Both the position numbers and the translations under genes were made by a program. The notes beneath the pieces are model-generated. The model made no database searches, was not told the DNA's origin, and saw nothing but the letters and a program-made list of their open reading frames with translations. Source: CAJBVW01 sp964457335 (GTDB lineage: Bacteria; Myxococcota_A; UBA796; SXON01). From it: a stretch of DNA of 64,000 nt. The stretch is taken from positions 1 to 64,000 of the forward strand of contig CAYWGD010000032.1 of assembly GCA_964457335.1 (NCBI GenBank), in the 5' to 3' direction. Positions 33,030-45,923 of this stretch are shown here, piece after piece; position 1 is the first letter of the stretch, and each line of letters begins with the position of its first letter.

Positions 33030-34235
33030 ATGTCCTCCATCATCGTGGCGACGGCCCGCGAGGTCGTCCGGCAGTCCGTGACCCTGCCGCTGGCTCGGGA
33101 GGGCCTGCCGGTCGCGTCCGCGTCCGACTGGGACGCCGCCTGCCGCGCCGCCTGCGCGCCCACGACGCGCCTCCTCCTGGTCGACCCGGAGCTGCCCGGG
33201 CTGCGTGCGGACGTGCTCGCGGCGCTGGTCGGCACGCTCACCCACCAGCCCGTCGTGCGTGTCCTCGGCGGTCCCCTCCCCCCGCTCGCGCGCGTGCCGA
33301 CCACCGAGCGCGCCGTGCTCCGGCTCGCGCGCCAGCACGCGGGCAGACACGCCGTCGACGTCGCGGAGCGCCGCCTGCTCGGCCTCCACGGCCTCGGGCC
33401 GAGCCCGCTCGAGCGGCTCGCCCAGCTCGCGGCGTCGGGGCTCCCGGTGCTCGTCCACGGCGAGCGCGGCACGGGCAAGGAGCGCGTCGCCCGCGTGCTC
33501 CACCGCCTCTGCGCGCTCCCGGGCGCCTTCGTGACCGTCGGCGCGGCCGAGGCCTGGGTCCCGGACGGATCGGCGGGGACGGTCTACCTGGAGTCCGCCC
33601 ACCGTCGCGACGACCTCCGCGCCGTCGTAGGCGCCGCGCGCGCGGCGGGCTGGCGCGTCATCGGCGGCACCCGCCTCGAGGAGCCGGCGCCGGGCATCAA
33701 GTGGGACCGCCTCGCCATCGCACCGCTCCGCGAGCGCCCCGACGACCTCCGCGGCCTCGCGACGTACTGGCTCGAGGAGCACACGCGGCGGATGGGCCTG
33801 CCCCGGCGCGGCTTCGACCGCGGCATGTGGGCGCTGCTCCACGCGCACCGCTGGCCCGGAAACCATCGTGAGCTGGAGATGTTCGTCGTCGCCGCCCTCG
33901 GCCGCGTCGACGAGCCCGTCCTCCGCGGCGCCACCCTCCCCGAAGACCTCCGCGCCCTCCTCCTCCCGACGGCCGAGGCGGAGCGCGAGGCCGAGAGCTT
34001 CGAGGAGATGGCCCGCGTGCGCCTCCTCCCCGTCGTCCGCGCCTACGCGCCCGGCCCCGGCGAGACGCTGCACGGGCTCGTCGTGAAGAGCGCCGAGCGC
34101 GCCCTCATCCAGCTCGTCCTCGCGCGCACGCAGGGCAACCGGAAGGCCGCGGCCGCGCTGCTCGGCCTCGCACGCAACACGCTCCAGGCGCGCATCGAGG
34201 ACCTCGGGCTGGGGGCCAAGGCGCGGGCGGAGTAG
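33030..34235 (+). CDS. Degenerate NtrC-family regulator (no GAFTGA)
   Basis: A 401-residue protein with the layout of a sigma54 activator: an N-terminal domain (about 1-115) that looks like a receiver but lacks clear acidic-pocket residues, an AAA+ domain with Walker A GERGTGKE (144-151), a Walker-B-like GTVYLESA (183-190) in place of GTLFLDEI, APLRERPDDL and WPGNHRELE, and a C-terminal Fis-type HTH (ALIQLVLARTQGNRKAAAALL). The GAFTGA loop that contacts sigma54 is absent. It is therefore probably not a canonical sigma54 activator but a DNA-binding regulator derived from one. Divergent from the lytic transglycosylase by 34 bp. Confidence 0.78.
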   Translation: MSSIIVATAREVVRQSVTLPLAREGLPVASASDWDAACRAACAPTTRLLLVDPELPGLRADVLAALVGTLTHQPVVRVLGGPLPPLARVPTTERAVLRLARQHAGRHAVDVAERRLLGLHGLGPSPLERLAQLAASGLPVLVHGERGTGKERVARVLHRLCALPGAFVTVGAAEAWVPDGSAGTVYLESAHRRDDLRAVVGAARAAGWRVIGGTRLEEPAPGIKWDRLAIAPLRERPDDLRGLATYWLEEHTRRMGLPRRGFDRGMWALLHAHRWPGNHRELEMFVVAALGRVDEPVLRGATLPEDLRALLLPTAEAEREAESFEEMARVRLLPVVRAYAPGPGETLHGLVVKSAERALIQLVLARTQGNRKAAAALLGLARNTLQARIEDLGLGAKARAE

Positions 34236-34248
34236 CCCGGCTCTTGGG

Positions 34249-34273
34249 GCGGGGGGCCTCATCGGCCCCCCGC
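34249..34273. terminator. Hairpin between convergent genes
   Basis: Perfect 10-bp stem GCGGGGGGCC / GGCCCCCCGC, loop TCATC, 13 bp after the regulator stop and 37 bp from the MopE-type gene end. No T-run. Confidence 0.5.
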
Positions 34274-34282
34274 AACGCCCCC
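34266..34282 (+). repeat. C-rich GCAACG element, copy 3
   Basis: CCCCCCGCAACGCCCCC, overlapping the right arm of the hairpin at 34249-34273. It has the same core as the copies at 121-154 and 7280-7310. Confidence 0.5.
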
Positions 34283-34309
34283 GCCCTTTCGTGGTGGCGG
34301 GCGGTCCCC

Positions 34310-38032
<3,723 letters not shown>

Positions 38033-38138
38033 GGGGTCCCCGGAAAGGCCGGCGACCATACCTCCGACACGGCCGTTCGTCTCGTCCGTCGCGAGGATCT
38101 TCCACGACCGTCACGTTCCCGCGGCGTTCCTCGCGGGG

Positions 38139-39023
38139 TCAGCCGATGCCGAGCGCCCGCAGATCGAGACGGCCCTCGCGGAGCGGCGGGCAGAAGAAGT
38201 AGCTGCCGGTCACCGGGCGCGTGAAGCGGAAGAGCGCGTCCACGACGCCGTCGTCGAGGCCCACCATGCGCCGGAGCTGGGCCTCGAAGGCGTCGAGGCT
38301 CGCGCCGAAGGCGTAAAACACGAGCCCCGCGCCGCCGTCGCCGTGCCAGGGCATCGAGCGGCGGAGGACGAACGCGGGCGGCGAGAAGTCCTCCTGCGCG
38401 GTGCGCTTCACGTGCGCCGACGCGGGCGCGTCGTCGAGCTCCTCGTTGTCGGTGACGCGGCGGCCGACGCACCGATCGCGCTCGTCGGCCGCCATCGCGC
38501 CGTAGGCGTCGAAGTCGTGGACCCACCGCTGGACCGCGAGGAAGCTCCCGCCGTCCATCCCCTCCCCCCGCTCCGCGACGAGCGCGGCGGCGACGGCGTC
38601 CTCGCCGGTGGGGTTCTCGGTGCCGTCCTCGTAGCCGGTGAGGTCCCGGCCGGTGTCGTGGCGGTAGCCGTCGACCGCCTCGACCAGGGCGAACGCGGGC
38701 GCGAGCGCGGCGGTGAGCGCGCGCCCGGCGTGGAACAGCGCGCCGCGGTCCGTCCCGGCGACCCGGATCCAGAGGGCCGCCGGCGTGGACGGGACGGCGA
38801 TCCCCGGGCTCGCGAGCGCCGGGAAGGGGCGCAGGCCGTCGAGCGGAGCCCCCAGCGCGCGGGCGAGCGGGTCCCCGACCCCGACCAGCACGTCGGGGCC
38901 GAGCGGGCGCTCGGCGAGCGCGGCCAGCGTGGCCGCGGGGTTCCCGGTGTGTCCGAGCCGGAAGGTCAGGAAGCGCGCGTGCGCGGGGACGTCGGCGAGG
39001 ACGCCGGCCTGGGTCGACGACAT
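38139..39023 (-). CDS. DyP-type heme peroxidase
   Basis: A 294-residue dye-decolourising peroxidase. It has the GXXDG motif GYEDGTENP (catalytic D133), the proximal heme His in SAHVKRTAQEDF (H204) and the distal Arg in FVLRRSMPW (about R221/222). The length fits the compact YfeX/DyP class. There is no signal peptide or Tat motif. It starts 6 nt after the gspN stop and is thus the last gene of the type II secretion operon. The substrate is unknown; cytoplasmic location is inferred from the lack of a signal. Confidence 0.92.
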   Translation of the reverse strand: MSSTQAGVLADVPAHARFLTFRLGHTGNPAATLAALAERPLGPDVLVGVGDPLARALGAPLDGLRPFPALASPGIAVPSTPAALWIRVAGTDRGALFHAGRALTAALAPAFALVEAVDGYRHDTGRDLTGYEDGTENPTGEDAVAAALVAERGEGMDGGSFLAVQRWVHDFDAYGAMAADERDRCVGRRVTDNEELDDAPASAHVKRTAQEDFSPPAFVLRRSMPWHGDGGAGLVFYAFGASLDAFEAQLRRMVGLDDGVVDALFRFTRPVTGSYFFCPPLREGRLDLRALGIG

Positions 39024-39029
39024 GGGCGG

Positions 39030-40361
39030 CTACTGCTCCATCCCGGGATCGAACTCGGGGGGCATGTCGTCCATCGGAGGGCCGTCCATCGGCGGGCCGT
39101 CCATGGGGCCGTCCGGCGGGCCGTCCATCGGCCCGTCGATCGGGCCCTCGGGCGGGAAGCGGGGGCCGTCGCGCATCCCCTCGTCCCCGGGCTCGAAGCC
39201 CTCGTCCTCGAAGTCCCCCTTCTCCCGCGGCCCCTCGTCGCTGTTGAGCGGGTTGCGGGCCTCGGCCTCCTCGCGGCGCTTCCGGAGCCGCTCGCGCCGC
39301 TCCTTGATGCGCTCCTCGCGGGCCTTGCGACGCTCCTCGTCGGACAGCCCCGGATCCGCGGCGCCGCCGCCGAGCCGCGGCCCGTCGTCGCCCGCGAGGC
39401 GCGGCGGACCGTCGTCGTCCTTGTTCCCGCCCGGGCGCCGCACGCCGGCGCGGGTGAAGCGCGCGGACGGCGAGAGGATCGTGCCGCCGATGTTCATGTG
39501 GTACTTCCCGTCCTCGTCGCGCGAGCGCTTCAGGTCGGGGACGATCTGCGCGAGCTTGTCGAGGTCCTCGGGGAGCGAGAAGCTGAGCTCCAGGCGGTTG
39601 CGGCTGCGGGCGAGCTTCTTGTTGAGGACGATGTCGCCGGTGAGCTCGGCGTTCAGCGTCTCGCTCTCGAACAGCCCCTCCGTGACCTCGAGCTTGCCCT
39701 CCTTCACCTCGAAGGCCACCCCGGCCTTCGTGAAGGTGACCTCGGGCAGCGTGAAGCCCGCCACCGCGCTCTCCGGGCCGAGGCCCAGGCCCTCGAAGGA
39801 GAGCTTGAGGAAGCCGCTCGACTGCTTGACCTCGTTCTGGTCGAAGACGAGGTCGGCCTCGCCCGCGAGCACGCCGAGCAGGTTGAGCGTCATCTGGTCG
39901 GTCGCGACCGGGAGCTTCGAGAGGTCCACGTCGTCGGCGTCGAAGGAGAGCTCGACGAGCTCGGCGGACTGCGAGAACACGCCGTCGACCGCGCCCCCGT
40001 AGATCTCGGCCACGAACGCCGCCGCCTGCTTGCCCATGAGCATCGGGATCGGCGCCGCGCGCACGGCCAGCCCGTCGAGGTGCAACAGCGGGCTCCGCTC
40101 CTTGGGCGGCTCCGGGTTGTCCTTGGAGCGCCGGCCCTTCTTGACCGAGTAGAAGGTCACGTCCTCGAGCGCGACGCCCGAGAGGCGCCACAACGCGAGG
40201 TCGCCGATGTCGAGGGAGTACTCGTCCTTGGTGTACGCCCCGAACTCGTAGACCACGCGCTCGCGCGCGGCCTCGGCCGGGAACGTGACGTAGAGCCCCA
40301 CGAGGAAGGCGGCGCCGCCCCACGCGAGGGCGCCGACCCCGAACAGGATGCGACGGATCAC
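39030..40361 (-). CDS. gspN: Type II secretion system protein GspN
   Basis: A 443-residue GspN-family protein: one N-terminal membrane helix (ILFGVGALAWGGAAFLVGLYV) and a large periplasmic beta-rich domain (DIGDLALWRLSGVALEDVTFY onward; SARFTRAGVRRPG). After about residue 330 comes a charged Lys/Arg/Glu helix and a tail of Gly/Pro/Asp/Met repeats (GPMDGPPDGPMDG, PPMDGPPMDDMPP), which I do not know from other GspN. The GTG start overlaps the gspM stop by 4 nt (GTGA). The alternative reading, that this is only a GspN-like AsmA-type protein, is weakened by its place in the operon. Confidence 0.8.
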   Translation of the reverse strand: MIRRILFGVGALAWGGAAFLVGLYVTFPAEAARERVVYEFGAYTKDEYSLDIGDLALWRLSGVALEDVTFYSVKKGRRSKDNPEPPKERSPLLHLDGLAVRAAPIPMLMGKQAAAFVAEIYGGAVDGVFSQSAELVELSFDADDVDLSKLPVATDQMTLNLLGVLAGEADLVFDQNEVKQSSGFLKLSFEGLGLGPESAVAGFTLPEVTFTKAGVAFEVKEGKLEVTEGLFESETLNAELTGDIVLNKKLARSRNRLELSFSLPEDLDKLAQIVPDLKRSRDEDGKYHMNIGGTILSPSARFTRAGVRRPGGNKDDDGPPRLAGDDGPRLGGGAADPGLSDEERRKAREERIKERRERLRKRREEAEARNPLNSDEGPREKGDFEDEGFEPGDEGMRDGPRFPPEGPIDGPMDGPPDGPMDGPPMDGPPMDDMPPEFDPGMEQ

Positions 40362-40975
40362 TGGGCAGCCTCCTCTTCCGGCGCGGCCGCGGCCGCCTCG
40401 GTGTCGGTGAGCCGGAACGCGCTCACCTCCATCGACACGTTCACCAGCTTCACGCCCTGCTGCGTGATCGACTTGACCTTCGTGGAGCGCACCCGGAGCG
40501 GGTAGCCGTCGGTCTCGATCGCGTAGAGGAAGGCGGTGAGCTGGGCGAGCGTGATCTTGGTGATCTCCACGGTGTAGGTGCGCTCCTCGAGCGTGCCCTC
40601 GGTCGCGATCTGCTTCTCGCGCACGCCCTGGAGGTTGGCGGAGATGCCCTCCTCGGAGGCCTTCTTCTCGATGAACGAGGGCAGGTCCTGCCCCGCGTTC
40701 TTGCGCAGGTCGGCCTCGATCTCGGCCACGGAGTCCGAGGCGGTCGCGTGCTCGGCGGCGAGCGCGCGCAGCTGCACGAGCGTCTGCTCGCGCGCGGCGA
40801 CCCGGCTCTCCACGTCCCCGAGGATCGAGCGGCCGAGCCACCAGCCGCCCGCGAGCAGCGCCAGGACCACGAAGACCACGAGGCCCACGAACAGCGCGCG
40901 GTCGCGCGGGCTCATCGTCGCCACGAGCTCCGAGAAGCGCTCCCGGACGGGCTCCATCAACGTCACGCCGGCCAT
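40358..40975 (-). CDS. gspM: Type II secretion system protein GspM
   Basis: A 205-residue GspM-like inner-membrane platform protein: a cytoplasmic N-terminus (MSPRDRALFVGL), one membrane helix (about 28-48), a coiled region (about 50-85) and a periplasmic ferredoxin-like domain (ERTYTVEITKITLAQLTAFLYAI, VNVSMEVSAFRL). It pairs with GspL. The call rests on topology and operon position, because this family is weakly conserved. It starts 3 bp after gspL. Confidence 0.85.
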   Translation of the reverse strand: MAGVTLMEPVRERFSELVATMSPRDRALFVGLVVFVVLALLAGGWWLGRSILGDVESRVAAREQTLVQLRALAAEHATASDSVAEIEADLRKNAGQDLPSFIEKKASEEGISANLQGVREKQIATEGTLEERTYTVEITKITLAQLTAFLYAIETDGYPLRVRSTKVKSITQQGVKLVNVSMEVSAFRLTDTEAAAAAPEEEAAQ

Positions 40976-40978
40976 CGT

Positions 40979-42595
40979 CTAGCCCTCCTCGCCGTCGGCT
41001 GCCGCGGCCTCTTCGCCCAGCGGGATGGTCATCGTGAAGGTGAGCGCCTCGCCCACCTTCTTCTCCTCGCCCTTCCGGGCGGCCTCGAAGCGCTTCTCGC
41101 GGCGGAGCGACTCCTCGATCTTCGCGGCGCTCTCGTAGCTGTCGGTCTCGGCGCGGAAGCTGACCGCGTTGTCCGAGATGGTGAGCTCCCGCACGTCGAT
41201 GCGCGCCTGGGAGTGCGGCGGGACCCGCTCGGAGAGGGTCTTGAGCATGTCGAGGGTGGGCGGCACGCCGGTGACGGTCGCCCCGAGCGCCTCCATCTTG
41301 CGCGTCGTCTCGCCGACGCGCTCCTGCATGATGGCGACGGCCATCGAGGGCTCCGTGAGGCGGTCGGCGCCGATGTCGGGGAAGCTCCCCGTGACCACCT
41401 CGACGATCTGGCCGTCGAGCTCGTCGAGGCGCTGGTTCGCGTCGTAGAGCTGCACGCCGAAGAGCGTCACCGCCGCGATCCCCGCGAGGGTGGCCCCGAG
41501 CGCGGTGGCGCCGAGCACGTTCCAGAGCGTCTCCGCGTGCCCGTGGTAGGCGAGGTCGCCGATGCGCAGGTCCGCGACCTTGAGCTCCCCCGCCGCGACG
41601 CGCGCGAGGGCCACGGCGAGGGCGTACTCGACGCCGTGCCCGCCGGGGACGACCACCGGCCGGGCGGGGACGCCCGTGCGGGCCGCGAGCCGCGCGCCCA
41701 GGCCTTCGAGCTTCGCGCCGCCGCCGCACAGGAGCAGGTCGTCGATGCCGACGCCGAGCTCGTCCTCGAGCGCGATCAGCTCGGCGCGCACCTCGGCGCA
41801 CCAGCCGTCGACCGCCTGCGAGAGCGCGTCGTCCGCGACCGAGGGCCCGGTGGGCGGCTCGTAGGCGGCATCGGTCCGATCCTCGCCCTCCCACTCCGCG
41901 CGGGCCTCGCCGGCCTCGGGGAGCACGGTCATCCCGTGCTTCGCCTCCTCGGCGCGGTCGAAGGGCACGCCGAGCGCCTCGGCGAGCGCCGCCGTGAGGT
42001 CGGAGCCCCCCGCCGACACGAGCCGCGCGCCGAGCAGCTGCCCGTTCTGGCAGAGCGCGAGGACGGTGCGGCGGTGCCCCACGTCCACGACCACCTGCAC
42101 GCCGCGCCCCGCGTAGGCCGCGAGCGCGTCGGCGTCGATACACAGCGTCTTCGGCTCGGCCCTGGCCGCCGCGAGCGCGTCGACGCGGGCCCGGAGGTCC
42201 TCCTTCGGCGCGATGAACACGACGGTGCGGCTGGCGTTCGCCTGCGTGTCCACGAGCCGCGTGCCGAGCACCATGTCCTCGAGGTCGTAGGGCACGTTGC
42301 CCTCGACCTCCGCGGGGAGCGCCCGCGCGATCGCGTTCTTGTCGGCGAACGGCAGCTTCACGAGCCGCACGACGCCGCCGTCCAGCGGGAAGGCCGCCGC
42401 CTTCTCCGCCGCCTCCCAGGCGGGCTCCTGGTCGCGCAGCGCGCCGATCGCGTCCGCGACCAGCGGGGTGCCGTCCTCCGCGAGGGGCACGCCCACCTGG
42501 GCCGCGTCGCGGATCTCGAAGCGACGGAAGCTGCCCTCCATCGCCGCGATCCGGACCCGCCAGGACCCGGTGTCGATCCCATAGACCATTGCCAT
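40979..42595 (-). CDS. gspL: Type II secretion system protein GspL (actin-like and PilN-like)
   Basis: A 538-residue protein. Residues 1-345 are an actin/PilM-like cytoplasmic domain (VYGIDTGSWRVRIAAMEG, VVVDVGHRRTVLAL, LLLCGGGAKLEGLGARL). A membrane helix follows (about 358-380) and then a periplasmic PilN-like domain (VPPHSQARIDVRELTISDNAVSF). GspL recruits the GspE ATPase to the membrane. The long actin-like part is typical of deltaproteobacterial GspL. Starts 9 bp after gspK. Confidence 0.9.
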   Translation of the reverse strand: MAMVYGIDTGSWRVRIAAMEGSFRRFEIRDAAQVGVPLAEDGTPLVADAIGALRDQEPAWEAAEKAAAFPLDGGVVRLVKLPFADKNAIARALPAEVEGNVPYDLEDMVLGTRLVDTQANASRTVVFIAPKEDLRARVDALAAARAEPKTLCIDADALAAYAGRGVQVVVDVGHRRTVLALCQNGQLLGARLVSAGGSDLTAALAEALGVPFDRAEEAKHGMTVLPEAGEARAEWEGEDRTDAAYEPPTGPSVADDALSQAVDGWCAEVRAELIALEDELGVGIDDLLLCGGGAKLEGLGARLAARTGVPARPVVVPGGHGVEYALAVALARVAAGELKVADLRIGDLAYHGHAETLWNVLGATALGATLAGIAAVTLFGVQLYDANQRLDELDGQIVEVVTGSFPDIGADRLTEPSMAVAIMQERVGETTRKMEALGATVTGVPPTLDMLKTLSERVPPHSQARIDVRELTISDNAVSFRAETDSYESAAKIEESLRREKRFEAARKGEEKKVGEALTFTMTIPLGEEAAAADGEEG

Positions 42596-42604
42596 CGTGC
42601 GCCC

Positions 42605-43801
42605 CTAATCCACCCGCCAGTACAGGACGGTCCCTTCGTTCGAAGAGGTGTAGTCGACCACGGCGGTGATCCTGGCGGTGGCGTCACCCACCTGCCCCGT
42701 GCTCGTGATCGTGAAGACGTTGGTTTTCGTGCCGATCTCGTCGGCCATGTCGTCGTCGACCGTGAGCCCCTGGTCCTTCAGGTACGTGACGAACTGGCTG
42801 CCGTTCGAAAACGAGCTCATCGACATGTAGCTGCGCAGGTCCCCGAGGATGCGCTCGATCTCGGTGTCGGTGGGCACGGGGAGGACGTGCGCCTTGATGA
42901 GGCCCGCGAGCACGACGTCGTCTGCGCAGGCGACGTTCACCTTGCCGCTCCCGTAGATGGTGAGCTGCTCGCCCCAGCGGTCGTACACCTCGTCCTGCCA
43001 GCCCTCGACGAGCCGCAGCTCGGCGCGCGTGTCGAAGGCCGCGTTCTTCGCGAGGTACGGGGAGGCGAGCGAGTTGTAGAAGTCGTCCTCGTACCCGCCC
43101 TTCCCGCTCGCGACGATGTTGTCGGCGTCCACCCAGTCGGCGAGGTTGGCGATGAGGTCGAGCTTCTCGAGGTTGCGGTCACGGAGCCACTGGTCGTGCT
43201 CCTCGCCGGTCATGAGCCCGAGGAGCTGCTTGCCGGTGGCGGTGTCCTCCGGCCGATCCTCGGTGGAGCGCGACGAGAGCCGGTTGACGTTGATGCCGCA
43301 CTCCTCGCCGCGCACCTCGGCGGAGAAGTCCCCGTCGAAGTCGAGGAAGTTCCGGCTGCCGAAGCGGCTCGTCTCCTCGGTGCTCTCCTCCCGGATCTCC
43401 TCGCTCACCTCGCCGGACTGCTCGAACTGCGCGAGGTCCTCCTCCTCCACGTCACCGTCGGAGGCGATGAACATGCGGAGCAGCCCGGTGTTGATGAAGG
43501 GGATCGTCTGCCAGAGCGAGTCGCCGAGGCCCAGCTGCTGGATCATCGAGTTGTTGCCGAGCTGCCGGTTGGCGGTCAGCACGAGCCGGTAGAGGTTCAC
43601 GCCCGTGAGCGCGAGCCACTGCGCCTTGGCCTCGTCGCGCTCGTGCACGGCGGTCAGGAAGCGGACGCGCGCCCCGAAGGTGATGTCCGTGACGAGCACC
43701 GTCAGGAACATGATCGTGCCGATCACCACGATGATGGCGATGCCGCGCCGATCGCCGCGGCGGCGGCGGAGCGGGAGCCCGGCGCGCGCGAAGCGGGTCA
43801 T
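42605..43801 (-). CDS. gspK: Type II secretion minor pseudopilin GspK
   Basis: A 398-residue GspK. The prepilin-type N-terminus RRGIAIIVVIGTIMFLTVL has no Glu at position 5 of the mature protein, as usual for GspK, which caps the pseudopilus tip. The large globular domain contains a conserved INVNRLSSRS segment and a helix-hairpin-helix-like DLIANLADWVDADN. An acidic insert (EEEDLAQFEQSGEVSEEIR) lies at about 95-115. The ATG overlaps the gspJ stop (ATGA). Confidence 0.9.
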   Translation of the reverse strand: MTRFARAGLPLRRRRGDRRGIAIIVVIGTIMFLTVLVTDITFGARVRFLTAVHERDEAKAQWLALTGVNLYRLVLTANRQLGNNSMIQQLGLGDSLWQTIPFINTGLLRMFIASDGDVEEEDLAQFEQSGEVSEEIREESTEETSRFGSRNFLDFDGDFSAEVRGEECGINVNRLSSRSTEDRPEDTATGKQLLGLMTGEEHDQWLRDRNLEKLDLIANLADWVDADNIVASGKGGYEDDFYNSLASPYLAKNAAFDTRAELRLVEGWQDEVYDRWGEQLTIYGSGKVNVACADDVVLAGLIKAHVLPVPTDTEIERILGDLRSYMSMSSFSNGSQFVTYLKDQGLTVDDDMADEIGTKTNVFTITSTGQVGDATARITAVVDYTSSNEGTVLYWRVD

Positions 43802-44499
43802 TCTTCGTTCTCCTCGCCCGACTTGAGCGTCAGGCGCGGGGCGAAGTCGAGCATGACCGTCGTGAGGTAGGTGCGCTCGATGGTCTTCTCCTCGTCCTCC
43901 GGGTCCGGGGCGAGCAGGACGAGCGCCACCTGCACGGCGCGCGGGAGCCGGTTGGGCGTGTCGACGCCCGTCGTGTCCCACTCGTCCTTCCACTCGGCCG
44001 TCTGCGAGTCGAGGTAGCGCAGGTCGAAGCTGACCACGTCGTAGGCGAGCGGCGCGATCGCCCCGTCCCGCTCGGGCTCCTGGTCGATGCGCGGGGCCTC
44101 GCGGCGCAGGAGCACCTTGGCGCCGCGGGTGTCGGGGTCGTCCTCGGTCCAGTAGGTGACCTCGGTCTGGTCGGACTCGCGGGCGCCCCGGTACAGGCGC
44201 TGGTGCGCGAGCGACGCGAACCACACGCGGTCGGGGTCGCTGTTCTGGCCCACGAACAGCGTCCGGTAGGTGTTCACCGCGGACGTGTTCTTCGTGAGGT
44301 AGGCGAGCGAGAGGTCGCGGCGGATGCGCGCCATCGCGATGCGCGCGGACTGGTTCACCGCGTCGTCGGCCTCGAGCATGTCGCGCGTGTTCAAGGCGCT
44401 CGCGATCGTGCTGAAGGTGAGGCTCGCGATGAGCGCGAGGATGCCCAGGGCGACGACCACCTCGAGGAGCGTGAAGCCGGCGCGCGTGCGAGGGCTCAT
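43798..44499 (-). CDS. gspJ: Type II secretion minor pseudopilin GspJ
   Basis: A 233-residue pseudopilin with cleavage motif RAGFTLLEVVVALGILALIA (Glu at mature position 5) and a GspJ-like body (NQSARIAMARIRRDLSLAYL, TYWTEDD, VVSFDLRYLDSQTAEW). It joins GspI and GspK in the tip complex. The ATG at 44499 overlaps the gspI stop (TAATG). Confidence 0.92.
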   Translation of the reverse strand: MSPRTRAGFTLLEVVVALGILALIASLTFSTIASALNTRDMLEADDAVNQSARIAMARIRRDLSLAYLTKNTSAVNTYRTLFVGQNSDPDRVWFASLAHQRLYRGARESDQTEVTYWTEDDPDTRGAKVLLRREAPRIDQEPERDGAIAPLAYDVVSFDLRYLDSQTAEWKDEWDTTGVDTPNRLPRAVQVALVLLAPDPEDEEKTIERTYLTTVMLDFAPRLTLKSGEENEE

Positions 44500-45131
44500 T
44501 ACGGCTGCTCCTCGGTCGAGCCCGGGATGATCTGCCCCGAGGGGTTGATCATGTGGGTCACGATCTCGATGCAGCTCTCGCAGCCCTCCTCGAGGTCGGG
44601 CTCCTCCTCGCCCCACCACACGAGCACCCGCACCTCGCGGATGTAGGGGCGGAGCATGTCGGACAACATGTCCGGCTGGAAGCCCACGTCGGTGAGGTCG
44701 CGCTGGTCGGGCGCCTCGGCGGCCTCGCCGTCCTCGCCCTGCTTGCCGAAGCCGGCCGCCCCGAGCTCCTCGGCCGCGCTCGTGATGTCCCCCACCTGGA
44801 TGTCGACCTCGCGGATCGTGTACGCCCAGTGGTAGTCGTCGAACTCCGCGCCGAGATCGGACTCCTGGCCCATCTCGTCGTTGGACCCGAAGTCCTCGAA
44901 GTCGCCCTCCTCGTCGATGTCCCCGTCGCGGAAGCCCTCGTGCTCCAGCCGGAGGATCGCCTCCGCCATCTTCTCCTGCGCCAGGTAGGTGCCCGTCAGC
45001 GTCTTCTGCGCGTCGAGCGTCATGAAGACGGCGGAGGCCTGGGAGTCCACCAGCACGAACAGGCTCACGGCGAGGATCGCGAGCGCGATCACCACCTCGA
45101 GGAGCGTGAAGCCGGCGGAGGAGCGCCTCAT
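44499..45131 (-). CDS. gspI: Type II secretion minor pseudopilin GspI
   Basis: A 210-residue pseudopilin with SAGFTLLEVVIALAILAVSL and the GspI-like TYLAQEKMAEAILRLE helix. The C-terminal half is longer and more acidic than usual (DIDEEGDFEDFGSNDEMG; a Cys pair in GCESCIE). It starts the tip complex with GspJ and GspK. Overlaps gspH by 4 nt (ATGA). Confidence 0.9.
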   Translation of the reverse strand: MRRSSAGFTLLEVVIALAILAVSLFVLVDSQASAVFMTLDAQKTLTGTYLAQEKMAEAILRLEHEGFRDGDIDEEGDFEDFGSNDEMGQESDLGAEFDDYHWAYTIREVDIQVGDITSAAEELGAAGFGKQGEDGEAAEAPDQRDLTDVGFQPDMLSDMLRPYIREVRVLVWWGEEEPDLEEGCESCIEIVTHMINPSGQIIPGSTEEQP

Positions 45132-45922
45132 CGGATGGTCGGCGCCTCCTCGGGGATCCAGGTCATGGACTCCCCGATGTCGCGGAGCTCGCTCTCGACG
45201 GACACGCGGCCGGAGAGCGGCTCGACCTCCACGGTGTAGCCGTCCTCGGGGTCGCCGGCGTCCACGATGCGCACCACGGCGTACTCGGCGACGCCGTTGG
45301 CGAACACGTACGAGTACACCACCTTCACGTCCTCGGGCTTCTCGGGCGGCTCCTCGGACGGCGTCTGGGGCTCGGCGTACTGGGGTGTGTAGACGAACGC
45401 GAACACCGAGTTGGACGGGAGCTCGACCTTCGATTGGAAGCCCGGGGCGTTCAGCCCCTGGAAGCGCTCGAGCGCGTCGGACTCCTCGCCCTCTTCAGCC
45501 TGATCCTCCGGGTCGTCGGTCACCGACGGCCCGTCGCGCCGGGACACGCGCTTCATGTCACGCTCGCGCTCCTCCTCGAAGCGGGCGCGCGTCTCCGGGT
45601 CGGAGAACACGAGCGTGTCGGGGTCCCCGACCTCGATCTGGTAGTAGCCCTCGTCCAGGTGGTAGGCGATGCGGAACGTCACGTTCCGCATCGCCGCCTC
45701 GTTGACGAGGAAGCTGTAGGTCATCGCCAGCTCGCGGGCGGCGCCGCGCTGCTGGAGGTCGAAGATCGCCGTCAGGCTGGGCACGCCGATGGCGAGCACC
45801 ACCGCCATGATGGCGAGGACGACCATCACCTCGATCAGCGAGATGCCGGCCTTCCGGGCGAAATCCCGCGGGCGGCGGGCCTCCCGCCGCGCCGGGGCGC
45901 AGCTGCGGCGGGAGGGTCGCAT
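45128..45922 (-). CDS. gspH: Type II secretion minor pseudopilin GspH
   Basis: A 264-residue pseudopilin with a long positively charged leader of about 25 residues, cleavage at KAG|ISLIEVMVVLAIMAVVL and the body YSFLVNEAAMRNVTFRIAY. An acidic insert with Lys/Arg (about 110-160) is not in standard GspH. Assignment rests on the motif and position between gspG and gspI. Starts 1 bp after gspG. Confidence 0.87.
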   Translation of the reverse strand: MRPSRRSCAPARREARRPRDFARKAGISLIEVMVVLAIMAVVLAIGVPSLTAIFDLQQRGAARELAMTYSFLVNEAAMRNVTFRIAYHLDEGYYQIEVGDPDTLVFSDPETRARFEEERERDMKRVSRRDGPSVTDDPEDQAEEGEESDALERFQGLNAPGFQSKVELPSNSVFAFVYTPQYAEPQTPSEEPPEKPEDVKVVYSYVFANGVAEYAVVRIVDAGDPEDGYTVEVEPLSGRVSVESELRDIGESMTWIPEEAPTIR

Positions 45923-45923
45923 C

